DNA from: Streptomyces sp. NRRL S-646
GTDB lineage: Bacteria > Actinomycetota > Actinomycetes > Streptomycetales > Streptomycetaceae
Direction: 5' to 3'
Assembly (NCBI RefSeq): GCF_000720765.1
Contig: NZ_JODC01000033.1
Location: 1-64,000, forward strand
DNA length: 64,000 nt
Program-made: the position numbers and the translations under genes
Notes under the pieces: generated by a model
What the model was told of the DNA's origin: nothing
The model's input: only the letters and a program-made list of their open reading frames with translations
Databases searched by the model: none
Shown here: piece by piece, positions 1 through 7,841 of the stretch
Layout: every line of letters starts with the position of its first letter
Numbering within the stretch: position 1 is the stretch's first letter

Positions 1-451
1 CTACCTGTCCGAGATCTTCCGTGCCGCGATCAGCGGCGTGCACGCCGGACAGACCGAGGCGGGCGAGGCGCTCGGACTGGGCAAGGCGGGCATCTTCGCG
101 CACGTCGTCCTGCCGCAGGCCGTCCGGCAGGCCCTGCCCGGCACCAACACCATGCTGGTCGACCTGCTCAAGTCGACCTCGCTGCTGGTCACCGTCTCCG
201 CCGCCGAGCTGATGTCGGAGGGCCGGCTCATCACCTCGGCCACGTTCCGTGCACTGGAGGTGTACCTGGTCATCTCGGCCATCTACTTCGCCCTGTGCTA
301 CCCGCTCTCCCAGTCCCTCCTGCTGCTGGAGCGGAAGGTACGCGCCGGCGTCCCCCTGTCTCCCCGGCGACGGCGCCGGATGCGCGCCGCCCGTGCGCTG
401 CTCGCCGCCGACCTCGGCGCGCCGGCCGACCCGAAAGAGGCTGCCGTATGA
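1..451 (+). CDS. Amino-acid ABC transporter permease (C-terminal part)
   Basis: This is the 3' end of a HisM/GlnP-type inner-membrane permease; the reading frame is already open at base 2 and the 5' part lies outside the window. The EAA loop that docks the ATPase is visible around residues 18-45 (EAGEALGLGK, then LPQAVRQALPG). It is followed by the family-typical LVDLLKSTSLL stretch and a last hydrophobic helix (YLVISAIYFALCYPLS). The stop overlaps the start of the ATPase gene (ATGA at 448-451), so the two are translationally coupled. Substrate is inferred to be an amino acid or related polar compound because of family and the neighbouring FAD amino-acid oxidase. Confidence 0.9.
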   Translation, partial: YLSEIFRAAISGVHAGQTEAGEALGLGKAGIFAHVVLPQAVRQALPGTNTMLVDLLKSTSLLVTVSAAELMSEGRLITSATFRALEVYLVISAIYFALCYPLSQSLLLLERKVRAGVPLSPRRRRRMRAARALLAADLGAPADPKEAAV

Positions 452-1242
452 CCGAGCCCGTCACCACGGCGAAGACCGTGCCACCGGCCCGCCCCGAGGC
501 GGTCGTACGGATCGAGGGCCTGAGCAAGTCCTTCGACGACCGCCTGGTGCTCGACGACGTGAACCTGGAGGTCGACCGCGGCCGCATCGTCAGCGTCATC
601 GGGCAGAGCGGCGGCGGCAAGACCACCTTGATGCGCTGCATCAACCTCCTCGAACGCCCCGACCAGGGGACGGTGGAGGTGGCCGGCGAGGTCGTGCACG
701 GCGGCGGCCGTACGGTGTGCCGCGACCTGCCCCGGCTGCGCCGTACCGTCGGCATGGTCTTCCAGCGCTTCAACCTCTTCCCCCATCTCACCGCCGTGGA
801 GAACGTCGTCCTGGCGCAGCGCAGGGCCGGCGTGCCGGAGCAGGAGGCGCTGGAGCGGGCCGTCGCGCTGCTGCGCCGGGTCGGCGTGGCGCACCGCGGC
901 CTCGCCCAGCCGGACCAGCTCTCCGGCGGAGAACAGCAACGCGTGGCCATCGCCCGTGCGTTGGCGCTGCGGCCCGAGGTGCTGCTCTTCGACGAGCCCA
1001 CCTCCTCCCTGGACCCGGAGGCCACCCGTGAAGTGCTCGGCGTGATGCGTGAACTGGCCGCCGACGGCATGACGATGCTGCTGGTCACCCACGAACTGCC
1101 CTTCGCCCGCGAGGTGTCCGACCACGTCGTCTTCGTCGACGGCGGCCGCATCGTGGAGGAGGGAGCGCCGCAGGACGTCCTCGACCGCCCCGCCCAGGCC
1201 CGCACCCGGGCGTTTCTCGCCTCCTACGAGTCGGCCTCATGA
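448..1242 (+). CDS. Amino-acid ABC transporter ATP-binding protein (GlnQ/HisP type)
   Basis: Cytoplasmic ATPase powering the upstream permease. In order one sees the Walker A motif GQSGGGKTT, the Q-loop (GMVFQRFNLFPHLT, the signature of polar amino-acid importers), the LSGGEQQRVAIARAL signature, Walker B LLFDEPTSSLDP and the switch histidine in VTHE. Length, 264 residues, fits the family. The start chosen is the ATG that overlaps the permease stop; the stop overlaps the next start in the same ATGA arrangement. The first 15 residues are a low-complexity extension before the domain. No substrate-binding protein gene is seen in this window; it may lie upstream. Confidence 0.95.
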   Translation: MTEPVTTAKTVPPARPEAVVRIEGLSKSFDDRLVLDDVNLEVDRGRIVSVIGQSGGGKTTLMRCINLLERPDQGTVEVAGEVVHGGGRTVCRDLPRLRRTVGMVFQRFNLFPHLTAVENVVLAQRRAGVPEQEALERAVALLRRVGVAHRGLAQPDQLSGGEQQRVAIARALALRPEVLLFDEPTSSLDPEATREVLGVMRELAADGMTMLLVTHELPFAREVSDHVVFVDGGRIVEEGAPQDVLDRPAQARTRAFLASYESAS

Positions 1243-2504
1243 CCGCGCCCGTGGTGGTCCTCGGCGGCGGCGTCGTCGGACTGTGCACCGCGTACTACCT
1301 GGCCGAGGCAGGCCTCGCGGTGGAGGTCGTCGAACGGCGCGGCCTGGGCTCGGGAGTGTCCCGGGGCAACGCGGGCTGGGTCTGCCTCAGCCATTCGACG
1401 CCGGTCCCGGCCCCGGGCGTCGTACGGTACGCACTGCGCTCCCTGGGCCGACCGGACTCGCCCCTGTATCTACGCCCCCTGCCCGACCCGGCGTTCGTCC
1501 GCTGGCTGTGGCGGTTCTGGCGCAGCAGCACCCCGGCCGCCTTCCGGCGCGGCTACGCGGCGATCGCCGAGCTGAACCGCACCACCTTCGACCTCTTCGA
1601 CGGCCTGAGCGACGCCGGAGTCGGCACCACCCTGACCCGCCCCGGCATGGTCCACGCCTTCCTCTCCCCGGCACAGGCCCGCCACCACCTCGCCGTACAA
1701 CGGGAGATGGCCGACGGCCGCTACCCGTTGCCCGACGACGTCACCACCGGGGACGAGGCCCGGCAGCTCGACGATGCGCTGTCGCCCGGGGTGCGCGCGG
1801 CGTATCTCGTGGAGGGAGAGGGCGTGGTCGACCCGGAGGCATTCGCCCTCGGGCTCGGACAGGCGCTGGCCGCGGCCGGGGTGAAGGTCCATGAGAACGC
1901 GGAGGCGGTGGGGTTCCGCACGGCCGGCGGCCAAGTCACCGCGGTGCGTACCGATTTGGGCGAGATTCCGTGCCAGTCCGTCGTCATCGCGGCCGGCATG
2001 CGCTCTTCCGGCCTCCTGGGGGCGCTGGGGCACCCACTGCCCCTCCAGGCGGGCAAGGGCTACAGCTTCTCCGTCGATCTGGACCCCGCCCCCCGCCACA
2101 CGCTGTACTTCGGCGAACGCCGGGCCGTGGCCTCACCGATCGGCGGCACGACACGGATCGGCGGCACGATGGAGCTGAGCGGCAACAACAACCGTCTCGA
2201 CTGGCGCCGCGTCGTCGCCGTCGCCCTCGCGAGCCGGCACTACCTGGGCCGTTGGTTCGACGACCCGGACGACCTGGTCGGCCTGATCCGCGACCCCTGG
2301 GTCGGCGGCCGTCCCTTCCTCCCCGACGGCCTTCCGGTCATCGACCGCGTCCCCGGCCACGACAACGCCTTCGTGGCCACCGGACACGGCATGCTCGGCG
2401 TCACCCTGGGCCCGGTCACCGGGCGCCGCCTCACCGAGTACGTCCGCACCGGCCGACGCCCCGAAGCACTTGAACCGTTCCGCTTCGACCGGCTGCGCCA
2501 CTGA
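1239..2504 (+). CDS. FAD-dependent amino-acid oxidoreductase (DadA/DAO family)
   Basis: A 421-residue flavoprotein of the DAO superfamily that probably deaminates a D-amino acid or an N-substituted amino acid taken up by the coupled ABC importer. The N-terminus has the Rossmann dinucleotide-binding motif (VVLGGGVVGLCTAYYLAEAG) ending in an acidic-arginine pair (EVVERR). The SRGNAGWV segment after it and the C-terminal GGRPFLPDGLPVI and ATGHGMLGVTL segments are typical of DadA-like enzymes. Start ATG overlaps the ATPase stop. The gene order ATPase-oxidase with coupled starts argues for an uptake-and-catabolism unit. Exact substrate cannot be told from sequence. Confidence 0.88.
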   Translation: MTAPVVVLGGGVVGLCTAYYLAEAGLAVEVVERRGLGSGVSRGNAGWVCLSHSTPVPAPGVVRYALRSLGRPDSPLYLRPLPDPAFVRWLWRFWRSSTPAAFRRGYAAIAELNRTTFDLFDGLSDAGVGTTLTRPGMVHAFLSPAQARHHLAVQREMADGRYPLPDDVTTGDEARQLDDALSPGVRAAYLVEGEGVVDPEAFALGLGQALAAAGVKVHENAEAVGFRTAGGQVTAVRTDLGEIPCQSVVIAAGMRSSGLLGALGHPLPLQAGKGYSFSVDLDPAPRHTLYFGERRAVASPIGGTTRIGGTMELSGNNNRLDWRRVVAVALASRHYLGRWFDDPDDLVGLIRDPWVGGRPFLPDGLPVIDRVPGHDNAFVATGHGMLGVTLGPVTGRRLTEYVRTGRRPEALEPFRFDRLRH

Positions 2505-3042
2505 TGCCGGGGTGACTCAGTGGGCCGGGTACCGGTATCGCCGCAAAGTCGGCCCATCGCGCCTGGCCCGCGTATTGCTGACGGTCGGCCTTGCGCTGCC
2601 AGGTCACGGACTCGGTCGGGGCCGAGCAGGCTGCGCCGTCGGAGGTGGAGCGCCGTGCAAGTGAGGAGACACGAGCGGCGTGATCACCTTCACGGCGGGT
2701 GTGTCAGGACCGAACGGCTGACGCCCTGGTTGCAGACCGCTTGCCATGCCCGGAGTCCGCGGAGGTGAGCGCCGCCCGCTGCCGCTCGGCGGGCGGCTCC
2801 TCGCGGCGAGCCGCCCGCAACTCCCGCTCCGCAGCCGCCCGTTCAACGCGCGAAGCAGCGGATTCGAGCAGGGTCGAAAGGTGTTGCTGGGGCAGGTGCA
2901 GCCTGCGAGTTTGGGCGACAGACCAGCGACGCTGCGGTCGCTTTACGGGGGCTTCGAAGAGGCCTGGCGGGCAGCGGAGCACGGCCGAAAACCCTGTCTG
3001 CCTAGCCCGGGGACAGACACCGAGATCCCGGGCTCATCGTTG
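2505..3042 (+). other. Intergenic stretch without a convincing gene
   Basis: About 540 bases in which open frames exist on both strands but none has a plausible ribosome site or recognisable protein. Shortly after the oxidase stop, TGGGCCG (2521-2527) can pair with CGGCCCA (2550-2556), a possible weak terminator. The remainder presumably carries the promoter of the small secreted protein that starts at 3054. Confidence 0.5.
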
Positions 3043-3053
3043 AAGGAGACGTC

Positions 3054-3437
3054 ATGCCCGTCTTGCGTAGGATCATGGCCACGGCTGCGGTCCTGGCCGC
3101 CACAGCCATCAGCGCCTACCCGTCATCCGCCCAGGCCCTCACCTCCTCGTCCTCCCACTCCTCCACCGGCCACGCCCGTCTGGCAGCCGCCAGCTGGACT
3201 GCCTACTCGGACACCGACTGGGAGGGTCCGAATACGACGTTCTCCGGAAACACCGGGGAGTGCCACTACGTCGGCGACAACTGGAACGACAACGTCCGCT
3301 CCGCCCGCGCCAATGGCGCCGACGTCAAGGTGGAGCTGTGGGACAACGCCGACTGCACCGGGGGTTCGATCACCATCGACGGATCCGGCTACCACAGCAT
3401 CGGCGCTTGGGTCAGCGCCTACCGCGTCACCAGCTAG
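3054..3437 (+). CDS. Small secreted beta/gamma-crystallin-like or peptidase-inhibitor-I36-like protein
   Basis: A 127-residue exported protein. The first ~30 residues form a Sec signal peptide (RR, then a hydrophobic run ATAAVLAATAISA and an AQA cleavage site). The mature part has aromatic/Gly-rich strands with the pattern YSDTDWEGPNTTF..., NDNVRSARANG, and two cysteines that could pair (TGECHYVG and NADCTGG). This pattern resembles the beta/gamma-crystallin fold proteins annotated as peptidase inhibitor family I36 in streptomycetes, but I see no decisive inhibitor motif. ATG is preceded by AAGGAG at 3043-3048. A strong hairpin terminator follows, so the gene is monocistronic. Confidence 0.7.
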   Translation: MPVLRRIMATAAVLAATAISAYPSSAQALTSSSSHSSTGHARLAAASWTAYSDTDWEGPNTTFSGNTGECHYVGDNWNDNVRSARANGADVKVELWDNADCTGGSITIDGSGYHSIGAWVSAYRVTS

Positions 3438-3472
3438 GACACCAGCGGAAGCACGCTGCCTGACCTTGTGAG

Positions 3473-3517
3473 GCAGGGGAGCGGGAAGAGGTAAACCTCT
3501 CTTCTCGGCTCCCCTGC
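3473..3517. terminator. Hairpin terminator between convergent genes
   Basis: GCAGGGGAGC at 3473-3482 pairs perfectly with GCTCCCCTGC at 3508-3517, and the interior (GAAGAGGT/ACCTCTCTTC) extends the stem. It lies 35 bases after the small secreted gene and before the convergent gene ending at 3692, so it may serve both strands. Confidence 0.75.
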
Positions 3518-3691
3518 ACTCGACCTCGGCTTCGTGTCGGGGCCGGCGGCTCGCCGCCGTGTCGGCTCGATCCGCCGCCGCGACAGGCGGCACGGCGTCC
3601 GGCCGACGGCCTGGACTGTCAGCCGCCGGAGGGACGGCGCGCAGCAGAAGGGCCCCGCCGGCGCAGAGGCCGGGCACCTCCCGGGGGCGGC

Positions 3692-5071
3692 TCAGTGTCC
3701 CCGCAGCGGATTGGCGCGGGACGCCGCGAGCAGATACCAGGCGGTGGCGCCCAGGTGTCGGTACGGGTAGTAGCCGAAGCCGAAACCGGTGTTCAGAGGA
3801 CTGCTGGCCGAGACCACCCCCGACCGTTCGGGCAGGGCCTTGCGCCCCACTGTCTGGCCCGCGCCGAGCCGGTCCTGGGCCCGCTCGATGGAGGCGATGA
3901 GGCGAGCGGCACGCCGTTCGTCGCCCGCCGCGCAGCGTTCCCGCAGGGCCAGGGCGAGGTGGGCGGTGCCCTCGAACCACACGCCGTTGCGGTCGGGTTT
4001 GGGCTGGGAGGCCGCGATGGGCGAGTTCTCGTCCGCGAGGAGGGATGCCGAGCTGAAGGTGACGCCTTCGTAAGACTGACCGGCGAGGACCGTGCTGTTG
4101 GTGCGGTCGGCGGTGTCCAGCACCGCGAGGTTGCCTGCCGCCCAGTCCAGCGACCGGGCACGGCGGCGGTCGTGGAGGGACAGATAGCTCCAGGTCTGGG
4201 TGTCCTCGGGCACTGGCGAAGTGTTGACAGTGACGCCGTCGTTGGTGCCGGTGTAGAAGAAACCGCCGGACTCGTTCCACATCTTGTCGAGGAACGCCTG
4301 CGCGCGGGCCCGCCGCTTCAGCCAGACGCCGTCCCCGGTGAGCCGGGCGAGACGCGCGAAGAGGCAGGTCAGATCGATGTTGTGCTCGGTGGAGGTGAAG
4401 GGAAGCTTCTGATCGCTGCCGTCGACACCGAACTTGTAGCCGCCGAGCGGCTCGTCGGTGCGGCCGTGCGCCTCCACCCACTCGCCGATCCGTTCGGCGC
4501 CCTTCAGGAACCGGGCCGCCCCCGTGCGTGCGGCCAGCGCAGCCAGCGCGATGCCCGCCCAGGCCATGTCCCCGACAGCCGTACCGGTGAAGCCGAATTG
4601 AGTGCCGACGTTCACGGTGCCGTCCGCGCGCACAAAGCCGTCCGGCTGCGGTGAACCGTCGTAGAAGACGTACGGGCCCACGTTGTACGCCTGCCGGAGC
4701 CTGCCGTCCGTGTGCTGCGGGTCGTGGGTCTGTGCGTAGAGCAGCGCGTCTCCGAGAGTCGCGGCTCTGGCGCGTGAACCGGGGTCGGAGTGGAAGAGGA
4801 GGGCCAGGATCGCGAGGGCGTTGTCGTAGGTGAACGCCGTGCTGAAGAGCCCGGCCTGATCGGTGTAGCTCTGGGCCAGGCGGATGCTGCCGTGGTCCGG
4901 GTAGCCGTCCATGGCCGCAGCGAGGAAGGCGTAGCCGCGCATGCGGGCATCTTCCGCCTCGGCGGCGGGAGTCGACCCGGTGGCCGCGCGAGCCGTACCA
5001 CTGCCGAACACGGCCAGGGCCGCAGCGGCGCTCCCCGCCCCGATGATCGTCCGACGGGCGATCTCGGCCAT
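3692..5071 (-). CDS. Tat-exported (alpha/alpha)-barrel protein, probable glycan-active enzyme of unknown family
   Basis: About 459 residues. The start at 5071 is chosen because it is preceded by GAGGAGAG at good spacing and opens directly into a twin-arginine signal (RRTIIGAGSAAAALAVFG, then ARA). A longer frame to 5173 has no better support. The mature part is a chain of helical repeats with aromatic patches (TFAYDNALAIL-like, QFGFTGTAVGDMAWAGIALAALA, FTSTEHNIDLTCLFARLARLTG, WFEGTAHLALAL), the look of an (alpha/alpha)6 or (alpha/alpha)7 glycosidase or epimerase barrel. I cannot assign a numbered family. A perfect LacI-type palindrome lies 51 bases upstream, consistent with sugar control. Confidence 0.7.
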   Translation of the reverse strand: MAEIARRTIIGAGSAAAALAVFGSGTARAATGSTPAAEAEDARMRGYAFLAAAMDGYPDHGSIRLAQSYTDQAGLFSTAFTYDNALAILALLFHSDPGSRARAATLGDALLYAQTHDPQHTDGRLRQAYNVGPYVFYDGSPQPDGFVRADGTVNVGTQFGFTGTAVGDMAWAGIALAALAARTGAARFLKGAERIGEWVEAHGRTDEPLGGYKFGVDGSDQKLPFTSTEHNIDLTCLFARLARLTGDGVWLKRRARAQAFLDKMWNESGGFFYTGTNDGVTVNTSPVPEDTQTWSYLSLHDRRRARSLDWAAGNLAVLDTADRTNSTVLAGQSYEGVTFSSASLLADENSPIAASQPKPDRNGVWFEGTAHLALALRERCAAGDERRAARLIASIERAQDRLGAGQTVGRKALPERSGVVSASSPLNTGFGFGYYPYRHLGATAWYLLAASRANPLRGH

Positions 5072-5121
5072 GGCTGCTCTCCTCGGGGTCGGTGACGCTG
5101 CTGGGTCCGAGAGCTCAGCTC

Positions 5122-5135
5122 TGAGAGCGCTCTCA
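5122..5135. promoter_or_regulatory. LacI-family operator-like palindrome
   Basis: TGAGAGCGCTCTCA is a perfect 14-base inverted repeat centred on GCGC. Its length and centre match operators of Streptomyces LacI-family sugar repressors (the CebR box is TGGGAGCGCTCCCA; two symmetric bases differ). It sits 51 bases upstream of the Tat-exported protein start and is the only such perfect site I found in an intergenic region here. The cognate repressor is not encoded in the window. Confidence 0.6.
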
Positions 5136-5375
5136 AGTGGCCATATTCTGCTGGTCCGGGCGGTGGTGGTCAAGGTGATGCGCGAGGGGAGAGGTGTCTG
5201 GGCATCGGATGTGGCGACGGGCCGGCTTGCGCCCCAACTCCCCGCGTCTCGCCCCCTCTTGACCGGTTGGCCACATTGCCCAGCTCGTCCACCCGGTCCG
5301 GTGTGCCCATGCTTGTCGACTACGTGTCGGTCCGCAGCTCGACAGGCGGTTGAGCTGTGCCCGCTGCGGCCTGCG

Positions 5376-5870
5376 TCAGTCCGTTGCGTCCGCCACCCGA
5401 TCGAGGAACCCGTCGACCAGGTTGCGCGCGTTCAACCGGGCGATCGCCTCCAAGTCGCCGCCGCGGGCGAGGAGTTGGCCGGGGTCGACACCGTGCCGCA
5501 GCGCCTGCTCCGCACCGCCGTTCGCCAGCCACCCGCGCAGCATCCACATCGTGATCTCCGGATGGAACTGCACCCCGAGGCTCCGCCCCACCCGGAACAC
5601 CTGCACGCCCACCTCGTTTCGCGCCGACTCCTCTGCGCCCGGTGCCAGTACGCACCGGCCGTAATGCCACTGCATCCAGGGGAGCCGGCCCACGAGCGAG
5701 GTGTCGTACGTGTCGATCTAGGTCCAGCCGATCTCGGGACGCGGCGACGGCTCGACCGAGCCGCCGAGGGCGGCGGTGAGCGCCTGGGCGCCGAAGCAGA
5801 CGCCGAGCACGGGTATGCCGAAACGGTGAGCCTTGCGCAGCAGGGCGAGCTCCCCGCCGATCCAACTGCA
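5376..5870 (-). pseudogene. Class I glutamine amidotransferase remnant (5'-truncated, internal stop)
   Basis: One reading frame shows the nucleophile region of a GATase1 protein (PVLGVCFGAQALTAALGG, Cys in GVCFG) followed by RPEIGWT and then a TAG stop (read on the minus strand at 5720-5718). The same frame resumes with IDTYDTSLVGRLPWMQWHYG and ends with the catalytic HPE motif (LGVQFHPEITMW). The N-terminal third is missing; the frame runs straight into the end of the MarR gene. Two lesions (5' loss and an in-frame nonsense codon) make a functional product unlikely. The intact ancestor was probably a peptidase C26/GuaA-like amidotransferase of about 230-240 residues. Confidence 0.8.
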
Positions 5871-5872
5871 AC

Positions 5873-6445
5873 TCAGCCCTTCGCCCGCCGGCCACTCCGC
5901 CGGGGTGCCGGCTCTGCGCCGTTGAGGAGGGACTGGCGGCGCTCCTCGCCGTTCTCCTCCACCTGGATCACCACGCGCCGCAAGCCCTCCGCCAGCGTCC
6001 GGCACTCTTCATCCGTCAACTGGCCTGTGACGAAGGCCTCTTCCTCGTTGAAGGCGGGGAACAGCCGCTGCATCAGCTGCTCGCCCTCGTCGGTGAGGCT
6101 GAGCAGCACCAGCCGGCCGTCCGTCGGGTGGCCGGCCCGCCTGACCAGTCCTCGGGACTCCAGAGTCCGCGAGACCCCGGTCAGGGTCCCCTTGGAGATG
6201 CCCGCCTCCTCGGCCACGTGCCGGGTCTCCGACTCGCCCCACACCCATACGACCCACAGCACGACGAACGCCGTCCAGGTCAGGTCGGAGCCGCGCAGCA
6301 CCGAGTTCTCCACGTGCTGGCGTACGGCGGAGGCGGCCCGGTAGATGTTGGCCACGGCGGCCATCTGGTCCCGTCGTATCGGGATGCCGCCGAGCTTCGC
6401 CGCGGCGAGCTTCTCGGCTTCGGTGATGGATCGCTGGCCTGGCAC
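5873..6445 (-). CDS. MarR-family transcriptional regulator
   Basis: A winged-helix repressor of about 190 residues. Recognisable segments are the DQMAAVANIYRAASAVRQHVE dimer helix, the DNA-recognition region ETRHVAEEAGISKGTLTGVSRTLESRGLVRR and the wing HPTDGRLVLLSLTDEG. I place the start at GTG 6445 because GAGGGAG lies five bases upstream; an ATG at 6466 in the same frame would add seven residues but lacks a ribosome site unless the transcript is leaderless. Neighbours are two decayed genes, so its target is not obvious; it may have controlled them or only itself. Confidence 0.88.
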   Translation of the reverse strand: MPGQRSITEAEKLAAAKLGGIPIRRDQMAAVANIYRAASAVRQHVENSVLRGSDLTWTAFVVLWVVWVWGESETRHVAEEAGISKGTLTGVSRTLESRGLVRRAGHPTDGRLVLLSLTDEGEQLMQRLFPAFNEEEAFVTGQLTDEECRTLAEGLRRVVIQVEENGEERRQSLLNGAEPAPRRSGRRAKG

Positions 6446-6465
6446 GGGCGCTCCCTCGCACTTCA

Positions 6466-6483
6466 TTGACCGTTCGGACTCAA
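6466..6483. promoter_or_regulatory. Possible MarR operator
   Basis: TTGACCGTTCGGACTCAA has TTGA/TCAA outer arms spaced as in many MarR-type sites and lies immediately upstream of the regulator's start. Symmetry is imperfect in the middle, so this is only a candidate autoregulatory site. Confidence 0.3.
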
Positions 6484-6558
6484 ATTGTACGGAGGGAATG
6501 ACGAAGCGAGTCACGTGGCGAGCCAGGCAGGGAATCACGCAGAGAATCGCGAAGGGCT

Positions 6559-7530
6559 TCAGCGTTCGTGGACGATGCGCCCGTCGCACACCGTCAGGTC
6601 CACCTCCGCATCCGTGATCGCGTGCGGATCCAGGCCCAGCAGCGGGCGGTCCAATACGCACAGGTCCGCGACCTTGCCGGTCTCGACCGTCCCTTTCCAT
6701 TCCTCGGCGAAGTCCTGACGGGCCGCGTTGACCGTGTACGCCTGCAGGTCCTCGGCGAGGCCCACGCAGTGGTCGGGGCCGCTGGGCCGGCCGCTCGCCT
6801 TCGACTCCCGAAGCATCATCGCGGCCACACCCTGCCGCCAGTCGGGCTCCGTGATCGGTGCGTCCGAACTGGCGCAGACCGCGATCCCGGCCTCGACGGT
6901 GGACCGTACGGCCACTGGTAGGCGGACCGCTCGGGCCCGACGACCTCGTCCATCAGGTCGGAGATCGTCCACCTGATGGCGGGGTTCATGTTGATGCCGT
7001 AGCCGTGCGCGGCGAGCTTGGCGAGGCTGCCGGCGTCGATGAAGTCGCCGTGGATGATGTTGTGCCGGGCGTCGGGCCGGGGCGCGGCCTCGTTCGCGGC
7101 GACGAAGGCGTCCACGACCGTGTCGATGGCCCGGTCACCGGTGACGTGCACGCCCAACTGGAAGCCCGCCTCGTGGGCGGTGCGGATCATCTCGTGCAGT
7201 TCGTCGACCTGGAGCGCGGGGGTCTCGCCGTGCACACAGAGCGCGCCGTGGCCGCCGTCGGCATACTGCTCGTTCGTCCAGGCCGTACGGTTCGGCGGCA
7301 TCCCGTCGGCGAAGATCTTGACGCCGATGACGCGCAGGAGACGGAGGTCGGCCGACCCCGGGCGCCGCAGCTCGGCAAGGCCCCTTGCGTACGTCGTCGG
7401 CGGAGCCGCCCATCGGCGCGGGCAGCAGCAGGACGCTGACCCGGGCCTGCCGTTCAATGACGCCCGCACAGCCGTACACCGTGGTCCGATGCCCGTCGGC
7501 GGCTCCTTGCCACAGGCCGGCGCAGGTGCC
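6559..7530 (-). pseudogene. Amidohydrolase (YtcJ/amidohydrolase-3 type) remnant with two frameshifts
   Basis: Three consecutive segments in two alternating frames line up with one amidohydrolase: VYGCAGVIERQARVSVLLLP (frame 1), then ARGLAELRRPGSADLRLLRV to SDLMDEVVGPERSAYQWPY (frame 2), then RSTVEAGIAVCASSDAPITE to the C-terminus VCDGRIVHER (frame 1). The breaks are near 7380 (an extra G in a GGGGCC run) and near 6905 (a missing base after TAC). The metal ligands HVTGD and IIHGDF are still readable, but the N-terminal ~170 residues with the HxH metal motif are absent. A separate intact family member is at 32646-34160. Because both shifts are one base, base-call error is possible, but the missing 5' end is not explained by that. 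Confidence 0.8.
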
Positions 7531-7586
7531 GTATGAGTTGCGTCAAAGGTGTACGGACCGCCGTAAGGGAGCCGTCAACGACGCTC

Positions 7587-7627
7587 GGATCCGGCCAGGG
7601 ACGAGGTTTCCTCTAGTCGTCCGATCC
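7587..7627 (+). promoter_or_regulatory. Leader hairpin ahead of the kdp operon
   Basis: GGACGA (7599-7604) pairs with TCGTCC (7617-7622), and the flanking GGAT (7587-7590) with ATCC (7624-7627), 37 bases before the first small kdp ORF. It could be an attenuator or a 5' mRNA structure. I could not match it to a c-di-AMP (ydaO) or any other named riboswitch. Confidence 0.35.
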
Positions 7628-7663
7628 GCTCGCGGATTTCCGTACCTGCTCTAGGAGCTCGCG

Positions 7664-7747
7664 ATGGCCGACGTGGCCTTCGTCGTCACCACACTCGCGG
7701 TCTTCGCGCTGGTGGCCCTCGTCGCCAAGGGGGTGACCAAGCTGTGA
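7664..7747 (+). CDS. 27-residue single-span membrane peptide leading the kdp operon
   Basis: ATG with TAGGAG seven bases upstream opens a 27-codon frame: a short MADV start, one hydrophobic helix ([17 protein letters not shown]) and a basic tail KGVTKL. Its stop overlaps the GTG start of kdpF (GTGA), so it is translationally coupled to the potassium pump operon. It resembles KdpF in size and topology but is a separate gene. A role as an extra small subunit or regulator of the KdpFABC complex is inferred from position only. Confidence 0.65.
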   Translation: MADVAFVVTTLAVFALVALVAKGVTKL

Positions 7748-7833
7748 CCGCCGAGAACGTCGTCGGCCTGGTTGTGGCCGTCGCCCTGCTGGGCTATCTC
7801 GTCCTCGCCCTGATCTTCCCGGAGAGGTTCTGA
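7744..7833 (+). CDS. kdpF: KdpF, small subunit of the K+-transporting ATPase
   Basis: A 29-residue peptide starting with GTG: a short polar start (TAEN), one membrane helix ([20 protein letters not shown]) ending in PERF, the ending typical of KdpF. In the E. coli complex KdpF stabilises KdpABC in the inner membrane. It overlaps the preceding 27-residue ORF by four bases and lies eight bases before kdpA. Confidence 0.9.
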   Translation: MTAENVVGLVVAVALLGYLVLALIFPERF

Positions 7834-7841
7834 GCCACCAC

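Noticed and set aside
2746..3471. 241-codon frame overlapping the small secreted protein
   Set aside because: It runs in another frame across a gene with a good ribosome site, signal peptide and terminator; its Pro/Thr/Ser-rich end is a frame shadow.
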